Positions 11,873-20,324 of a stretch of 37,079 bases of DNA are shown one piece after another; position 1 is the stretch's first letter, and the number at the start of each line of letters is the position of its first letter. The notes under the pieces are model-generated. The model had not been told where the DNA came from, did not search any database, and saw only the letters and a program-made list of their open reading frames with translations. The translations under genes were made by a program, and so were the position numbers. The DNA is from Rhodopirellula sp. (GTDB lineage: Bacteria; Planctomycetota; Planctomycetia; Planctomycetales; Planctomycetaceae). The stretch is from positions 1-37,079 of the forward strand of contig JABMPE010000259.1 of the NCBI GenBank assembly GCA_013203845.1, written 5' to 3'.

Positions 11873-12694
11873 CTACTCGCTCGAATCGGCAGCAGCTTCT
11901 TCGACAGGCGCCCCCATGACGTGGTAACCGCAGTCGACATGGAGATTCTCGCCGGTAATTCCGCTGGCGAGATCGCTCAGTAGAAACATCGCGGATTTGC
12001 CGACTTCGTCGCGATCAACCGGCCTGCGAAGAGGCGACATCGCCGTATACAGCTGATCCATCTTGCTTTGATCGCTGACCGCACTGGCAGCAAGCGTTTT
12101 AATGGGGCCAGCACTGATCGCATTGACTCGGATATTGCTTTCCGAGCCCAGCTCGTGCGCCAGATACTTGACTGAAGTTTCCAGAGCCGCCTTGCACAGT
12201 CCCATAATGTTGTAACCGGGGATGACCGTTTCACCACCCAGATACGTCAGTGTCAGTATGCTGCCGCCATTTGGCATCAGCTCTTTGGCTCGCGACGCCA
12301 GCGAAATCAGGCTGTAGCACGAGATTTCCATCGATAGCTTGAACCCGTCGCGGCTGCAGGCATAAACCGGACCTTTGATGTCTGCCATCGGAGCGTAGGC
12401 AATGGAGTGAACGACAAAGTCGAGTTCGCCAAAAGCCTCTTTTGCCAGCGCAAACGCTTTGTCCAGGTCCGCGTCGTCAGTGACGTCGCACGAGGTGACG
12501 ACTTTGGCCCCCAGCGGATCGACGAGTTTCCGCAGTTTCCGCTCGGCTTTCGGTCGCTCCGGATCGGAGTCTGGAAGGTGGGTAAATCCCATCTCGGCAC
12601 CTTCTGCCGCCAGCTGCTGTGTAATCGCCCAGGCGATAGACCGGTCGTTCGCGATTCCGAAAACCATGCCCTTTTTGCCAGTAAACAGTCCCAT
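11873..12694 (-). CDS. fabI: Enoyl-[acyl-carrier-protein] reductase FabI
   Basis: 273 aa from the ATG at 12694, preceded by AAGGAACGA; the upstream in-frame extension to 12844 lacks family similarity. It reduces trans-2-enoyl-ACP with NAD(P)H in the last step of type II fatty acid elongation. Diagnostic features: nucleotide-binding [10 protein letters not shown] (residues 13-22), and the FabI active-site block [20 protein letters not shown] with Tyr151, Tyr161 and Lys168 in the spacing of E. coli Tyr146/Tyr156/Lys163. VHSIAYAP (95-102) and the C-terminal [18 protein letters not shown] are also typical. Length is normal (~262 in E. coli). A 244 bp gap without an obvious terminator separates its stop from the next gene on this strand. 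Confidence 0.96.
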   Translation of the reverse strand: MGLFTGKKGMVFGIANDRSIAWAITQQLAAEGAEMGFTHLPDSDPERPKAERKLRKLVDPLGAKVVTSCDVTDDADLDKAFALAKEAFGELDFVVHSIAYAPMADIKGPVYACSRDGFKLSMEISCYSLISLASRAKELMPNGGSILTLTYLGGETVIPGYNIMGLCKAALETSVKYLAHELGSESNIRVNAISAGPIKTLAASAVSDQSKMDQLYTAMSPLRRPVDRDEVGKSAMFLLSDLASGITGENLHVDCGYHVMGAPVEEAAADSSE

Positions 12695-12915
12695 GACTCG
12701 TTCCTTGCCGCTTTCGATATGTTTATTTTTGAGCGAATGCCGCCACCGGGCCAGCCGCCACTGAGTGACCAGACAAAGTTGGCAGAGCATACCGAGACCC
12801 CGCCAGCGCTTCAACTGGCGCTGGCAACAAGAATGCGCCAACAACAGACACCATTGCTGTGTGGTTCAACTCCCGAAGTCGTTACACCAGCACAATCCTC
12901 TGAAAACAGGGACTG

Positions 12916-13311
12916 TTACACGACGACATCGGAAATCGTGAGGAGACTGTCGTAGAACCTGTCGGTCTCGACGTCAGCTCGCTGCAGCATGGTCAGCAGC
13001 AGATTACTGAGTCGGGCGTCGCTGTCGACCGGCCGCGAGCAGATGTTGTAGTGCCCTTTAGCGTCGGACATGTCGTACTGTCCGATCTTCGGCAGGTTGA
13101 AGTCGACGTGCTGGCCATGCTTAACGCCCAGCGATTTTCCGCCGGCAAGAATCAATGGCAGGTTCGCATTGCAATGACTGTGTCCGTAAGCCATGCCGCT
13201 GCCCCACAGAACCTGTGTGCTGTCGATCAGACTTTCGTCGCCATCCTTGTGATTCGTGAGCTGGTCCAGGAAGTAACTGAACTGCTCGATCAGGAACGTA
13301 TCGGTTTGACA
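12916..13311 (-). pseudogene. C-terminal remnant of a DUF1552 protein
   Basis: The frame ending in TAA at 12916-12918 encodes the characteristic end of a DUF1552 protein: [69 protein letters not shown]. Recognisable sequence stops near 13311; upstream codons do not resemble the family and hit a stop at 13378-13380. The usual ~450-residue exported protein is therefore reduced to ~130 residues with no start or signal sequence. DUF1552 proteins are usually paired with DUF1592-type planctomycete cytochrome proteins, and no partner is present. An internal ATG at 13194 could give a 92-aa product, but I think decay after a 5' deletion is more likely. Confidence 0.75.
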
Positions 13312-13511
13312 ATTCCTGGAAAACCTGGCGAAAAATCTGACCTGTCGAGTGGACTCGTCCCTATGGGTGCGGAATCAGACAGCAGGTATGTCGGAAAGAG
13401 CTCGACGAGTTCGACCGACTTCGAGTCGTCAGATCACCGTCAAATCAGTAAATTTGCGAGTCTCGGTTGGAAGCGAAACGCCTGCAACGGCAGCTGCACG
13501 GAGAGAAGAGC

Positions 13512-14594
13512 ATGAAACGTCTCACGACAGCATGGGCACTTGCCAGCCTGGTCATTGCCACCTCGCTGTTGAATGCAGGTGGAGTTGCCTGCGGCCAGGG
13601 CGGACCGCGGCCCGGCGACCTCGGAGCATCGGATCTGGACCTCGGTGAGCCGGGGATTGCCTGGTACACCACCTGGGAAACGGCTCAGGCCGAAGCCAGA
13701 CGCAGCGGTCGTCCGATCATGTTTGTGGCAGCGGCGACACAGTGCCACGGCGTGTCGGGCGTGTTCTGACCCGGCTACACCGCTACGCAGAACGGTCTGT
13801 TCGCGTCCAAAGATTTTATCGATGCCTCGCGTGACTTCGTCTGTGTGAGAATCGACTCTTACGAAACTGCCGAGCACCAGCAGTACGTTCGCACGTTCCT
13901 CAATGGTCGCTTCGAAAACAGTGCCTTCTGCCTGTTGGCTCCCAACGGTCAGGACTGGCTGATGCGAGCCGGCCGCGGTCCTGAGATGGTGCTCGGAAAC
14001 CGCTCGTCCGTCCTTCAGATGAAGACGGTCGCGGCGAAGTACCCGGATAAGAAAGACAGCACAGATGCGATCGTCCAGGATTTCCACAGTGTCCGGCAGG
14101 CGTTGAACGTGGCCTCCGCCGATCAACGAGTGCTGGTCATCGTGAGCGGTCCGAAAACGCAGACCGACGGCCTGCGTCAATCGTTGAAAGCGGTCACCAA
14201 CGACGAACGCATCATCGGAAGATTTCACGTTGACTTCGACGAAACCAGCGACTGGCACAAGCAGATCAAGGGCCTGCAGGCCGGGCCCGGCATTGTCGTC
14301 ATTCGACCTGGTGAATTCGGCATGGATGGCACCGTGATGCGCCAGCTTCCACTCAGCACGAGCAACTCGGAAATCGTCAACACGCTGCTTGCCGCGAATT
14401 CCGAATTCGCCAGGACGACAAAGAAGAAGGTCTATTCAAGCCACGTCGCCAAAGGCCGCAGTCTGGGCATCTACTTTGAAAGTGTCGTGCCGTACGGCGA
14501 AGATCGTGACGGCGACGGCAAAATTGATGGCCCGGGGCGTCCCGGCGGAAGTTCTCGCGGAGTCCCACCTGGCCGCCGTCCACCACCGCGATAG
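13512..14594 (+). CDS. Probable selenoprotein: exported thioredoxin-like protein with in-frame TGA (Sec86)
   Basis: One frame runs 361 codons from the ATG at 13512 (GGAGAGAAG upstream) to the TAG at 14592-14594, broken only by TGA at 13767-13769. The N-terminus is a signal peptide (MKRLTTAWALASLVIATSLL). Residues ~50-190 look thioredoxin-like: WETAQAEARRSGRPIMFVAA, then QCHGVSGVF-[TGA]-PGYTATQ with Cys78 eight residues before position 86, and beta strands DFVCVRIDS and NSAFCLLAPNGQ. The tail has a calcium-loop-like DRDGDGKIDG and ends basic and Pro-rich. A SECIS-like hairpin follows the TGA at 13785-13806. Codon use and sequence character are the same on both sides and there is no frameshift, so selenocysteine insertion fits better than decay. 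No sel genes are in the window. If Sec is not inserted, the gene would be a nonsense pseudogene. Confidence 0.72.
13785..13806 (+). promoter_or_regulatory. Bacterial SECIS-like stem-loop inside the coding sequence
   Basis: Arms 13785-13788 (ACGC) with 13803-13806 (GCGT), and 13790-13793 (GAAC) with 13799-13802 (GTTC), form eight Watson-Crick pairs with a single bulged A at 13789. The apical loop 13794-13798 is GGUCU, the same loop core as E. coli fdhF, whose hairpin also has a bulged base on the 5' side. The first loop base is preceded by 24 nt after the TGA (13767-13769), within the range accepted for bacterial SECIS elements (roughly 16-37 nt). It would bind SelB in complex with Sec-tRNA. 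Structure was paired by eye, not computed. Confidence 0.7.
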
Positions 14595-14684
14595 CGAACT
14601 TCGTTTCACCAACTCCGCACGATCAAAGCGGTCTCAGCCTCAGCTCTCGTCCGTGTGTGTTGACCTCGCGGAACACCTCGACGA

Positions 14685-15659
14685 TCAGTGATCGCTGGTA
14701 CGGTGGTGCAGCCTCAGCATCTCTCTGCCGAGTGCATCGCCAATCAGGAAGTAGCTTTCGGCATTGCCAAACCAGTGATGACCGTGGCCGACGTTTGGCG
14801 ACTGTTCAGCCGGACGCGCAAAGTCGGCGGTGGCTGCGAAAGCGACCGTTCCTTTGAACTCGTCTCGTGAGGCCGCGGCCCGCTGAGCGTTTCGGATGGC
14901 TCGCATGGCGTCGCTGGCCTGCGGCCCTCCGTTGCCGAGTTCGCCGATGACGACCGGCAGCTGCGGCTGATTGAACTCAGCACGCACGTCGTGAATCAGG
15001 TGGACCAGATTCTGTTCGTACTCGATCCGTGCTTTTTCGTCGAACATGTCGTTCCAGCCCTGCATCCAGACGAAGCCGGAGATCTTCAGCTTGCGGCCAG
15101 CCAGCGACGGGAAATCCGTATCGACGCGGTCGAGTGCTTCGCGAACCTCAGCGATCATCTGTTTGAAATACGGACCGGTTTCACCGCCGACGCTCGGCGG
15201 TCGAAAGTCTTTGAAGAGACTCTTGCCGCCCCACGCCGTTTTGATCAGAAGCACCGGTTCTGTAAACGCATCGCCGACGACGTGCCCGAACTGAAACTCC
15301 GGGCCGATGTGATGACTGCCAGCATAGCCCGCGAAGCCAATCGACAGTCCGCCTTTCTTCGTCTCATCACGAGTCTTGAACCGAACGAACACATCGTCGC
15401 GCACTACCCATTTCCCGTCGGCATCTTTCACGTGCGAAAATAGCTTCGCCTTCTTTGGATCCTGCATGACGTGCAGCAGCGTGCCCTTGCCGCCGTTGTA
15501 ATATTTCGGATGGTCAAGATCGACAACGCCCTGCCCTTCCATATTGGATTGCCCCGCGAGAATAAAAACCCGCACTGGCTCTGCAGCCGTTGCGGAACTA
15601 CTGCTGTCAGCACACACGAGCAGCAGTAAGAGCAGGCTGAATAAGACTATCGATTTCAC
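14685..15659 (-). CDS. Sialate O-acetylesterase-like (SASA/DUF303) exported esterase
   Basis: 324 aa with a signal peptide (MKSIVLFSLLLLLLVCADSS, probable cleavage near ATAAE). The SASA domain fills the rest: FILAGQSNMEGQG with nucleophile Ser37, KTAWGGKSL, FVWMQGWNDMFD, VIGELGNGG, and a C-terminal GHGHHWFGNAESY that supplies the catalytic His. The family removes O-acetyl groups from sialic acids or plant/algal polysaccharides; in planctomycetes it is often linked to degradation of acetylated glycans, but no glycan cluster is visible here. It is convergent with the candidate selenoprotein gene and divergent from the concanavalin-A-like gene, with a ~205 bp promoter region between the latter two. 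Confidence 0.88.
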   Translation of the reverse strand: MKSIVLFSLLLLLLVCADSSSSATAAEPVRVFILAGQSNMEGQGVVDLDHPKYYNGGKGTLLHVMQDPKKAKLFSHVKDADGKWVVRDDVFVRFKTRDETKKGGLSIGFAGYAGSHHIGPEFQFGHVVGDAFTEPVLLIKTAWGGKSLFKDFRPPSVGGETGPYFKQMIAEVREALDRVDTDFPSLAGRKLKISGFVWMQGWNDMFDEKARIEYEQNLVHLIHDVRAEFNQPQLPVVIGELGNGGPQASDAMRAIRNAQRAAASRDEFKGTVAFAATADFARPAEQSPNVGHGHHWFGNAESYFLIGDALGREMLRLHHRTSDH

Positions 15660-15865
15660 GTTGTGATCCTCGTGAGAATGAGTGCCACGGTCAGTCAGGT
15701 GGCTGACACAAGCTGACCCGCAAACACTACGCTGGAACCTTAACAGTCAGCAATCTCGGTGCGGAATCGTAAGCCGAGTCGGTTCGATCGACACTGGGCT
15801 GTGCTTTCGAGAGACTGAGGGGTCACACGCTGTGTTGACCTGACATCTAATCCGGAAGAAGCATC

Positions 15866-16573
15866 ATGCCACGTTTTTACATGCTGACCAGTCTTGTTTC
15901 CGTTGTTCTGTGCGGAGCGGCATCCGCAGCTGATCCACCGTGCGTGAAGAACGCTCCGGATGTCGGGACAAAGATGCCGCTCATTTTCTGTGATGACTTT
16001 CAGTCAGGAAGCTCGGACAAGTGGGTGCCGGGAGACTCGAAGGCGTGGAAGATGACGAAGCTCGACGACAACTTCGTGTTTGAGCAGTTTCAGCAGAGCA
16101 AGGTTCAGAACCCGGTTCGCTCGCCGTTTAATCGCTGCCTGATCAAAGACGTGACTGTTGGCGACTTTGTGCTGGATCTGAAGTTTCAGTCAACGAAGAA
16201 GGACTACGGCCACCGGGATCTGTGTCTGTTCTTCGGGTTTCAGGATCCGTCTCACCACTACTACGTGCATTTCGGAAAAGTGACTGACGACCACGCCAAT
16301 CAGATCTTCATTGTCAATGACAAGCCGCGGACAAAGATTTCGACAAAAACCACAGCAGGAACAAACTGGGATGACGAGTGGCATCACGCTCGGATTGTTC
16401 GTGACGTCGAATCGGGAAACATCGAGATCTACTTCGACGACATGCAGACTCCGGTCATGACAGCGACCGACAAAACATTCGCGTGGGGCCAGGTCGGAAT
16501 CGGGTCGTTCGACGACACCGGGCGTTTTGACGACGTGTACCTGTTCGGGCACGAAGTCAAAAAGCCAGAATGA
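15866..16573 (+). CDS. Exported concanavalin-A-like/LamG-type domain protein (DUF1080-like)
   Basis: 235 aa; a signal peptide (MLTSLVSVVLCGAASAAD) is followed by a single beta-sandwich domain. Motifs such as LIFCDDFQSGSSDKWVPGD, GDFVLDLKFQSTK, DLCLFFGFQDPSHHYYVHFG, WHHARIVRDVESGNIEIYFD and GQVGIGSFDDTGRFDDVYLFG follow the pattern of 3-keto-disaccharide hydrolase (DUF1080)/LamG-like planctomycete proteins. A sugar-binding or glycosidase role is inferred from fold only; I see no clear catalytic signature. GGAAGAAGC upstream supports the start. Confidence 0.75.
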   Translation: MPRFYMLTSLVSVVLCGAASAADPPCVKNAPDVGTKMPLIFCDDFQSGSSDKWVPGDSKAWKMTKLDDNFVFEQFQQSKVQNPVRSPFNRCLIKDVTVGDFVLDLKFQSTKKDYGHRDLCLFFGFQDPSHHYYVHFGKVTDDHANQIFIVNDKPRTKISTKTTAGTNWDDEWHHARIVRDVESGNIEIYFDDMQTPVMTATDKTFAWGQVGIGSFDDTGRFDDVYLFGHEVKKPE

Positions 16574-16790
16574 CTTCCAACAGGATGACGCTCGGTTTAA
16601 CGGAGCATCCGGACGCAACCCACGAGCGTCTGGTTGCGACACGAACCGCGACCGCCAGAACATTTGCCGCCGTTGCCAAGCTCGCAAACGGCAGCCAAAG
16701 CGGGAAGCCCGACTGCGCATTTGCGGGTACAACTTGAACCAGAACACCCTGACCGCAAGCCAACTGTTCGTGGTCGAATCCGAGTAGTTC
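16574..16790. other. Convergent intergenic region with a weak stem-loop
   Basis: No gene is evident. A hairpin at 16669-16692 pairs GCCGTT with AACGGC, with GC/GC pairing extending inward past a bulge. It lies between the convergent concanavalin-A-like and M56 genes and could serve as a terminator, but there is no T-run on either strand. Confidence 0.3.
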
Positions 16791-19700
16791 TTACTCGTCG
16801 ACGACCAAAACTTCGGGCGTAAGCAGAAGGAACGTGCGGTTTCCGGACGTCAATGTCGCGACTGGCAGACTGCCAGTCACGTCAAGCAGGACCGGCGTTC
16901 CATTGGGAAGCTGAGGCAGCAACGAAAAAGTTGTTCCGACTTTCCCCATGCTTTGCTTTTGACACCTCAGTGACAATCGCACAACGCTTCGATCCGACGA
17001 CGCGACCGGCTGAAGACTCAGTCGGCCATGCCCGCTGGACTCATCTCCAAACAGCAATTCGCACTTCTGCCCGTTAAAGAGCGTCATCCTCGGAAGCGAT
17101 TTCGGCTGCCCGATAGTCCGCAACTCTGCCGCCTGATCTTTCGACAGGACTGCAAAACGGTGCTCTGGCGAATTCTCCATTGCTTCGAATTTGAGACCGC
17201 TTAATTCCTGTTCCGGAACATTCAGCACGTCACCCTGGACAACGACCTGGATATCGTGCAGCCGACGCAACTGGTCGAGCAGGTTACTGATTTCACGATG
17301 GACATCCTGAGTCTGACGAATCACCAGGCTGAGCGTCGTCTCGTTTGCCCGAAGCGTCCCCAGTCCGCCGACTTCCTGCCAGGAGTCAGGCTCAACGACC
17401 GTTGTGATCAGCTCGCTAATCGAATCCATATCCAGTTGTGAATGCTCGTAAGCGACTCCAGAAACCAGAGTCACCCCACCTGAGCGAGGCTCAGAGTCCT
17501 GCTGCAAGATGTACGCGCCGTCGTCGGACAGTCTCACCACGACCGACTTCGGAATCGGAATCACCAGGTCTGCCACGGGGTAAGCAGCAGCAACCATTCT
17601 CCCCTGCATGCGAAGTTGGCTCGTCACGATGACGACGCTACTTTCTTCGTCAATCGTGATGCCAAGATTGAGGGGCTTGAGAAGAAGCCTCAACGCCGAA
17701 TGAATCGCAACTTCATTCAGCTCAATCGTGACCGGCGTAGTGCTGGCGATTCCTTCTTCTTCAAGCCCCAACTCGTCCAGAATTATGTTCAGGTCACCAG
17801 TGGTTCGAAACCAGGCAATGGCCTCTTTAAGCGGCGTGCGATCAAACTTCGGCGACACCAGCTTCTGAAGCGAACGCCGCCTGCGAATCGTGTCCCACTG
17901 TGACAAGAGTTGCCGATCTTCTGCGAAGACAGGCGAAAGGCCGTTTCTCTCAGCAGCCGTTCGCTTCGCATCAGAGACTCGAAGTGATTCAACTTTGCTG
18001 GCAGAAACCTCTGTGGCCTTAAACGTGTTGGCATCGAGAACAAAGTTGATTTCTTCAGCCTGCAACAGCGATGAGTCCTTCGCAGGATCCAGTTGAATCG
18101 TCATCGCGACGTTCTTCATCAAGCACTGAATACCGTTCTCAGCCTTCGCGTTTCCACCCGCTTGAATTGTCATCAGCAAGGAATTAGCTTTGGCCCTGAT
18201 CAACTGATGAGGAGCGGTGAGTACGACGTTTCCGCTGAGTTCGATCGTCAGCGACTTTCCCTGAGAAATACGACACTGATCAGCCTGCATCGACAACGGG
18301 CGAGTGAAGCCGAAAACCTCGGTTCGCGTCAGCATCAGCGTCAATGGTGCTTTCAGAACGGCGATCCCCTCGGCGTCAATCGCCACGTCCAGCTCTGAAC
18401 CTTCCCTCGGAATGGCTTCCAGACGACAGCCGCCATGCCTGAAGATCAAACGCCCGGAGTGAAGTGACGCAGCACTCGTCTCTTCCCCGCCCTGACGCTT
18501 TGGCACTGCCTCAATGGGCTTTTCGCTGGCCTGCTTTGTGTCGCTGAAACCGGATGAGGCAGGTTTAATGTTGTCCGAGTTGCCGGCTCCGGAGTTCGTC
18601 CTGTCGGTATCTTTACTCGCTTCTTTCGATTCCGCTGTCCCGTCTGTTTTCGATGCAGGCTGCTCGGCATCCGACGAGGATTCTGTTGGAGCATCCGCAC
18701 TCACCACAAAAGCAGCGCCGGGCAGCGTTAATACGGCGGCTCCGATGGCCACCAGCCAGCACCACCATGGACTTCGGCGTTGACATCCTTGTCTCAGCGT
18801 CATGATTCTCTCCAATCGTTGTGAGGTGACGTCTACCGGTCGTACGCCCGGAAAGACGGGAACAGGTTTCAATTGACTCTTGAGATCCAGTACGTCGAGC
18901 AATGCTCGTGCATAGCTGGCCGGGTCACATTTCAATTCGCCGAGCACTTCTTCATCGCAGCACCGCTCGGCTTCACGAGTCGTCATTTGGCTGACCCACC
19001 AGACCAGCGGATGGAACCACCACAGTGCCTGAGCAACCGTTTGCAACATGCCGACCCACAGGTCGCCCCGTCGAATATGCAGCAGTTCGTGTGCAAGAAT
19101 CGGGGCGACGGATTTCCCCTGAAGCTTGTCTGCCACAACAGCGGGAATCAGCACGGTCACCCGGAAGAAACCAATGACCGCTGGACCAACCAGACTCTCG
19201 GTCACGATCAGCCGCACTCGGCGTCGCACTCCCAATTGTCGAGACAGCGACTCCAGCAGCAAGACCAGCTCCGGTGATTCCCGCTGCGAGGACGATCGCA
19301 CGAGCCGCCAGAAGCTCAGCCATCGAACCGTCACTCCGACAAGTACGAGCAGCGAAACCGTCAACCAGACCACCAGCGACACGACTCCGACTTCCGTTGG
19401 AACGACATCAGTGTCTGGTGACTTGAAGACGTTCGCATTGTGAAGCAGTTCGTCGGCTTCCACGTCATCCAGAATGACGCCTGCAAATTCATCCGAAGAC
19501 ACTTCAGAATCGAAGACCGTCACCGTGCCGACGTCGAGAAGTTCCTTCCATGCCACTGAAGACAGTTCGGCATCAGTGGCGACCGTGGTTCCGATTGGCA
19601 CCTCGGACTGCAGCCAGCAGAAAACACCGCCTGGACTCGACCACAACGGAGGCGTCACACACTTCACCAGAACGACCAGCCACAGCAGGTGAGACAGATG

Positions 19701-19805
19701 TGGTCGCCGTTGCGTGAACCATCGATTCACAGCAGCGACGACCAGAATCAGCAGCGTCACCTGCCACAACTGTGCCAGCGCGACGGGAATGAATTCGGAT
19801 GTCAT
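16791..19805 (-). CDS. BlaR1-type M56 metallopeptidase fused to secretin/STN-like modules
   Basis: 1004 aa. The N-terminal ~375 residues are a BlaR1/MecR1 M56 peptidase: membrane segments near 10-25, 145-165 and 350-372, and the gluzincin motif HELLHIRRGD (His239, Glu240, His243) with downstream EAERCCDEEV. Instead of the penicillin-binding sensor of classical BlaR1, there is a ~630-residue tail. It begins with an Asp/Ser/Glu-rich linker, then a beta-rich OstA-like stretch (LSMQADQCRISQGKSLTIEL). An STN-like module follows (FDRTPLKEAIAWFRTTGDLN, TPVTIELNEVAIHSALRLLL), then secretin-N-like parts (AAYPVADLVIPIP; ISELITTVVEPDSWQEVGG; LSLVIRQTQDVHREI). It presumably senses an unknown envelope signal and inactivates the BlaI-type repressor encoded just upstream. 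AAGGAATTGAGGG precedes the start. Confidence 0.88.
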   Translation of the reverse strand: MTSEFIPVALAQLWQVTLLILVVAAVNRWFTQRRPHLSHLLWLVVLVKCVTPPLWSSPGGVFCWLQSEVPIGTTVATDAELSSVAWKELLDVGTVTVFDSEVSSDEFAGVILDDVEADELLHNANVFKSPDTDVVPTEVGVVSLVVWLTVSLLVLVGVTVRWLSFWRLVRSSSQRESPELVLLLESLSRQLGVRRRVRLIVTESLVGPAVIGFFRVTVLIPAVVADKLQGKSVAPILAHELLHIRRGDLWVGMLQTVAQALWWFHPLVWWVSQMTTREAERCCDEEVLGELKCDPASYARALLDVLDLKSQLKPVPVFPGVRPVDVTSQRLERIMTLRQGCQRRSPWWCWLVAIGAAVLTLPGAAFVVSADAPTESSSDAEQPASKTDGTAESKEASKDTDRTNSGAGNSDNIKPASSGFSDTKQASEKPIEAVPKRQGGEETSAASLHSGRLIFRHGGCRLEAIPREGSELDVAIDAEGIAVLKAPLTLMLTRTEVFGFTRPLSMQADQCRISQGKSLTIELSGNVVLTAPHQLIRAKANSLLMTIQAGGNAKAENGIQCLMKNVAMTIQLDPAKDSSLLQAEEINFVLDANTFKATEVSASKVESLRVSDAKRTAAERNGLSPVFAEDRQLLSQWDTIRRRRSLQKLVSPKFDRTPLKEAIAWFRTTGDLNIILDELGLEEEGIASTTPVTIELNEVAIHSALRLLLKPLNLGITIDEESSVVIVTSQLRMQGRMVAAAYPVADLVIPIPKSVVVRLSDDGAYILQQDSEPRSGGVTLVSGVAYEHSQLDMDSISELITTVVEPDSWQEVGGLGTLRANETTLSLVIRQTQDVHREISNLLDQLRRLHDIQVVVQGDVLNVPEQELSGLKFEAMENSPEHRFAVLSKDQAAELRTIGQPKSLPRMTLFNGQKCELLFGDESSGHGRLSLQPVASSDRSVVRLSLRCQKQSMGKVGTTFSLLPQLPNGTPVLLDVTGSLPVATLTSGNRTFLLLTPEVLVVDE

Positions 19806-19874
19806 CCCTCAATTCCTTAAGATCGGAAACCGTGCAATCCCTGATCGTCCGACATTCCCGGCGGCCAATGCGGG

Positions 19875-20252
19875 CTATCTGTCGTCCAGCCGGTCAATCA
19901 TCTGACGCAGTTCTGCAAGCTCCTCGTCACTGACGCGACCGTCTTCAATCAGGTGTCTCATCAATGGAAGCGTTTCGCCGCCGAAAAGCCTGTCGACAAG
20001 ATCGCCAACCGTTTCGCGAATGACGGTCGCTGGCCGAACTTTGGGCGTGTACACGCGGGTGCGGCCATCAAGTTCCGCTTTCACATACCCTTTAGCGTCG
20101 AGTCGACGAAGATAGGTCTGTACCGTCGCAAAATCCATTTGCCGTTGCGGCGGGAATGCAGCGTGAACTTCCCGGACCGTGGCTTTCTTCAGCTCCCACA
20201 GGATCCGTGCCACTTCCATTTCGCCCTTTGACAGGGCCCGTCGCTCAGACAT
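19875..20252 (-). CDS. BlaI/MecI/CopY-family transcriptional repressor
   Basis: 125 aa winged-helix repressor. ALSKGEMEVARILWELKKAT (residues ~6-25) and VREVHAAFPPQRQMDFATVQ followed by TYLRRLDAKGYVKAELDGRT form the BlaI DNA-binding domain; the C-terminal half (LVDRLFGGETLPLMRHLIED) is the dimerisation helix region that BlaR1-type proteases cleave. It precedes the M56 gene by 69 bp on the same strand, the standard blaI-blaR1 arrangement. The promoter region contains two operator-like repeats, so autoregulation is likely. Target genes beyond this pair are unknown; no beta-lactamase gene is in the window. Confidence 0.93.
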   Translation of the reverse strand: MSERRALSKGEMEVARILWELKKATVREVHAAFPPQRQMDFATVQTYLRRLDAKGYVKAELDGRTRVYTPKVRPATVIRETVGDLVDRLFGGETLPLMRHLIEDGRVSDEELAELRQMIDRLDDR

Positions 20253-20274
20253 CGAGTCAACTCATCCTCTCCAC

Positions 20275-20286
20275 GTACATTCGTAA
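20275..20286. promoter_or_regulatory. Operator-like BlaI box, proximal copy
   Basis: GTAC-ATTC-GTAA has the TAC-N4-GTA core of BlaI/MecI operators and lies ~23 bp upstream of the repressor's start codon. It is a direct repeat (10 of 12 positions identical) of the second copy at 20304-20315; centre-to-centre spacing is 29 bp. Confidence 0.5.
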
Positions 20287-20303
20287 TTGAAACGAAAGGT
20301 GAC

Positions 20304-20315
20304 GTACGTTTGTAA
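20304..20315. promoter_or_regulatory. Operator-like BlaI box, distal copy
   Basis: GTAC-GTTT-GTAA repeats the proximal box. It lies immediately downstream of a minus-strand TTGACA, where bound repressor would cover the -35/-10 spacer. Confidence 0.5.
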
Positions 20316-20318
20316 GTC

Positions 20319-20324
20319 TGTCAA
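20319..20324 (-). promoter_or_regulatory. Candidate -35 element for the repressor-M56 operon
   Basis: The complement reads TTGACA, a perfect sigma-70 -35 hexamer, 67 bp upstream of the repressor start and 3 bp from an operator-like box. I see no good -10 hexamer at 17 bp spacing (weak TACGTC closer in), so the promoter call is tentative. Confidence 0.35.

Noticed and set aside
13767..13769. Reading the TGA as simple nonsense decay, as for the two nearby gene remnants
   Set aside because: No other stop or frameshift in 361 codons, and a SECIS-like hairpin sits at the correct position. Kept as the alternative, not the preferred reading.
16791..20252. Beta-lactam resistance operon
   Set aside because: The M56 protein lacks a penicillin-binding sensor domain and no beta-lactamase gene is present, so the pair cannot be called bla or mec.
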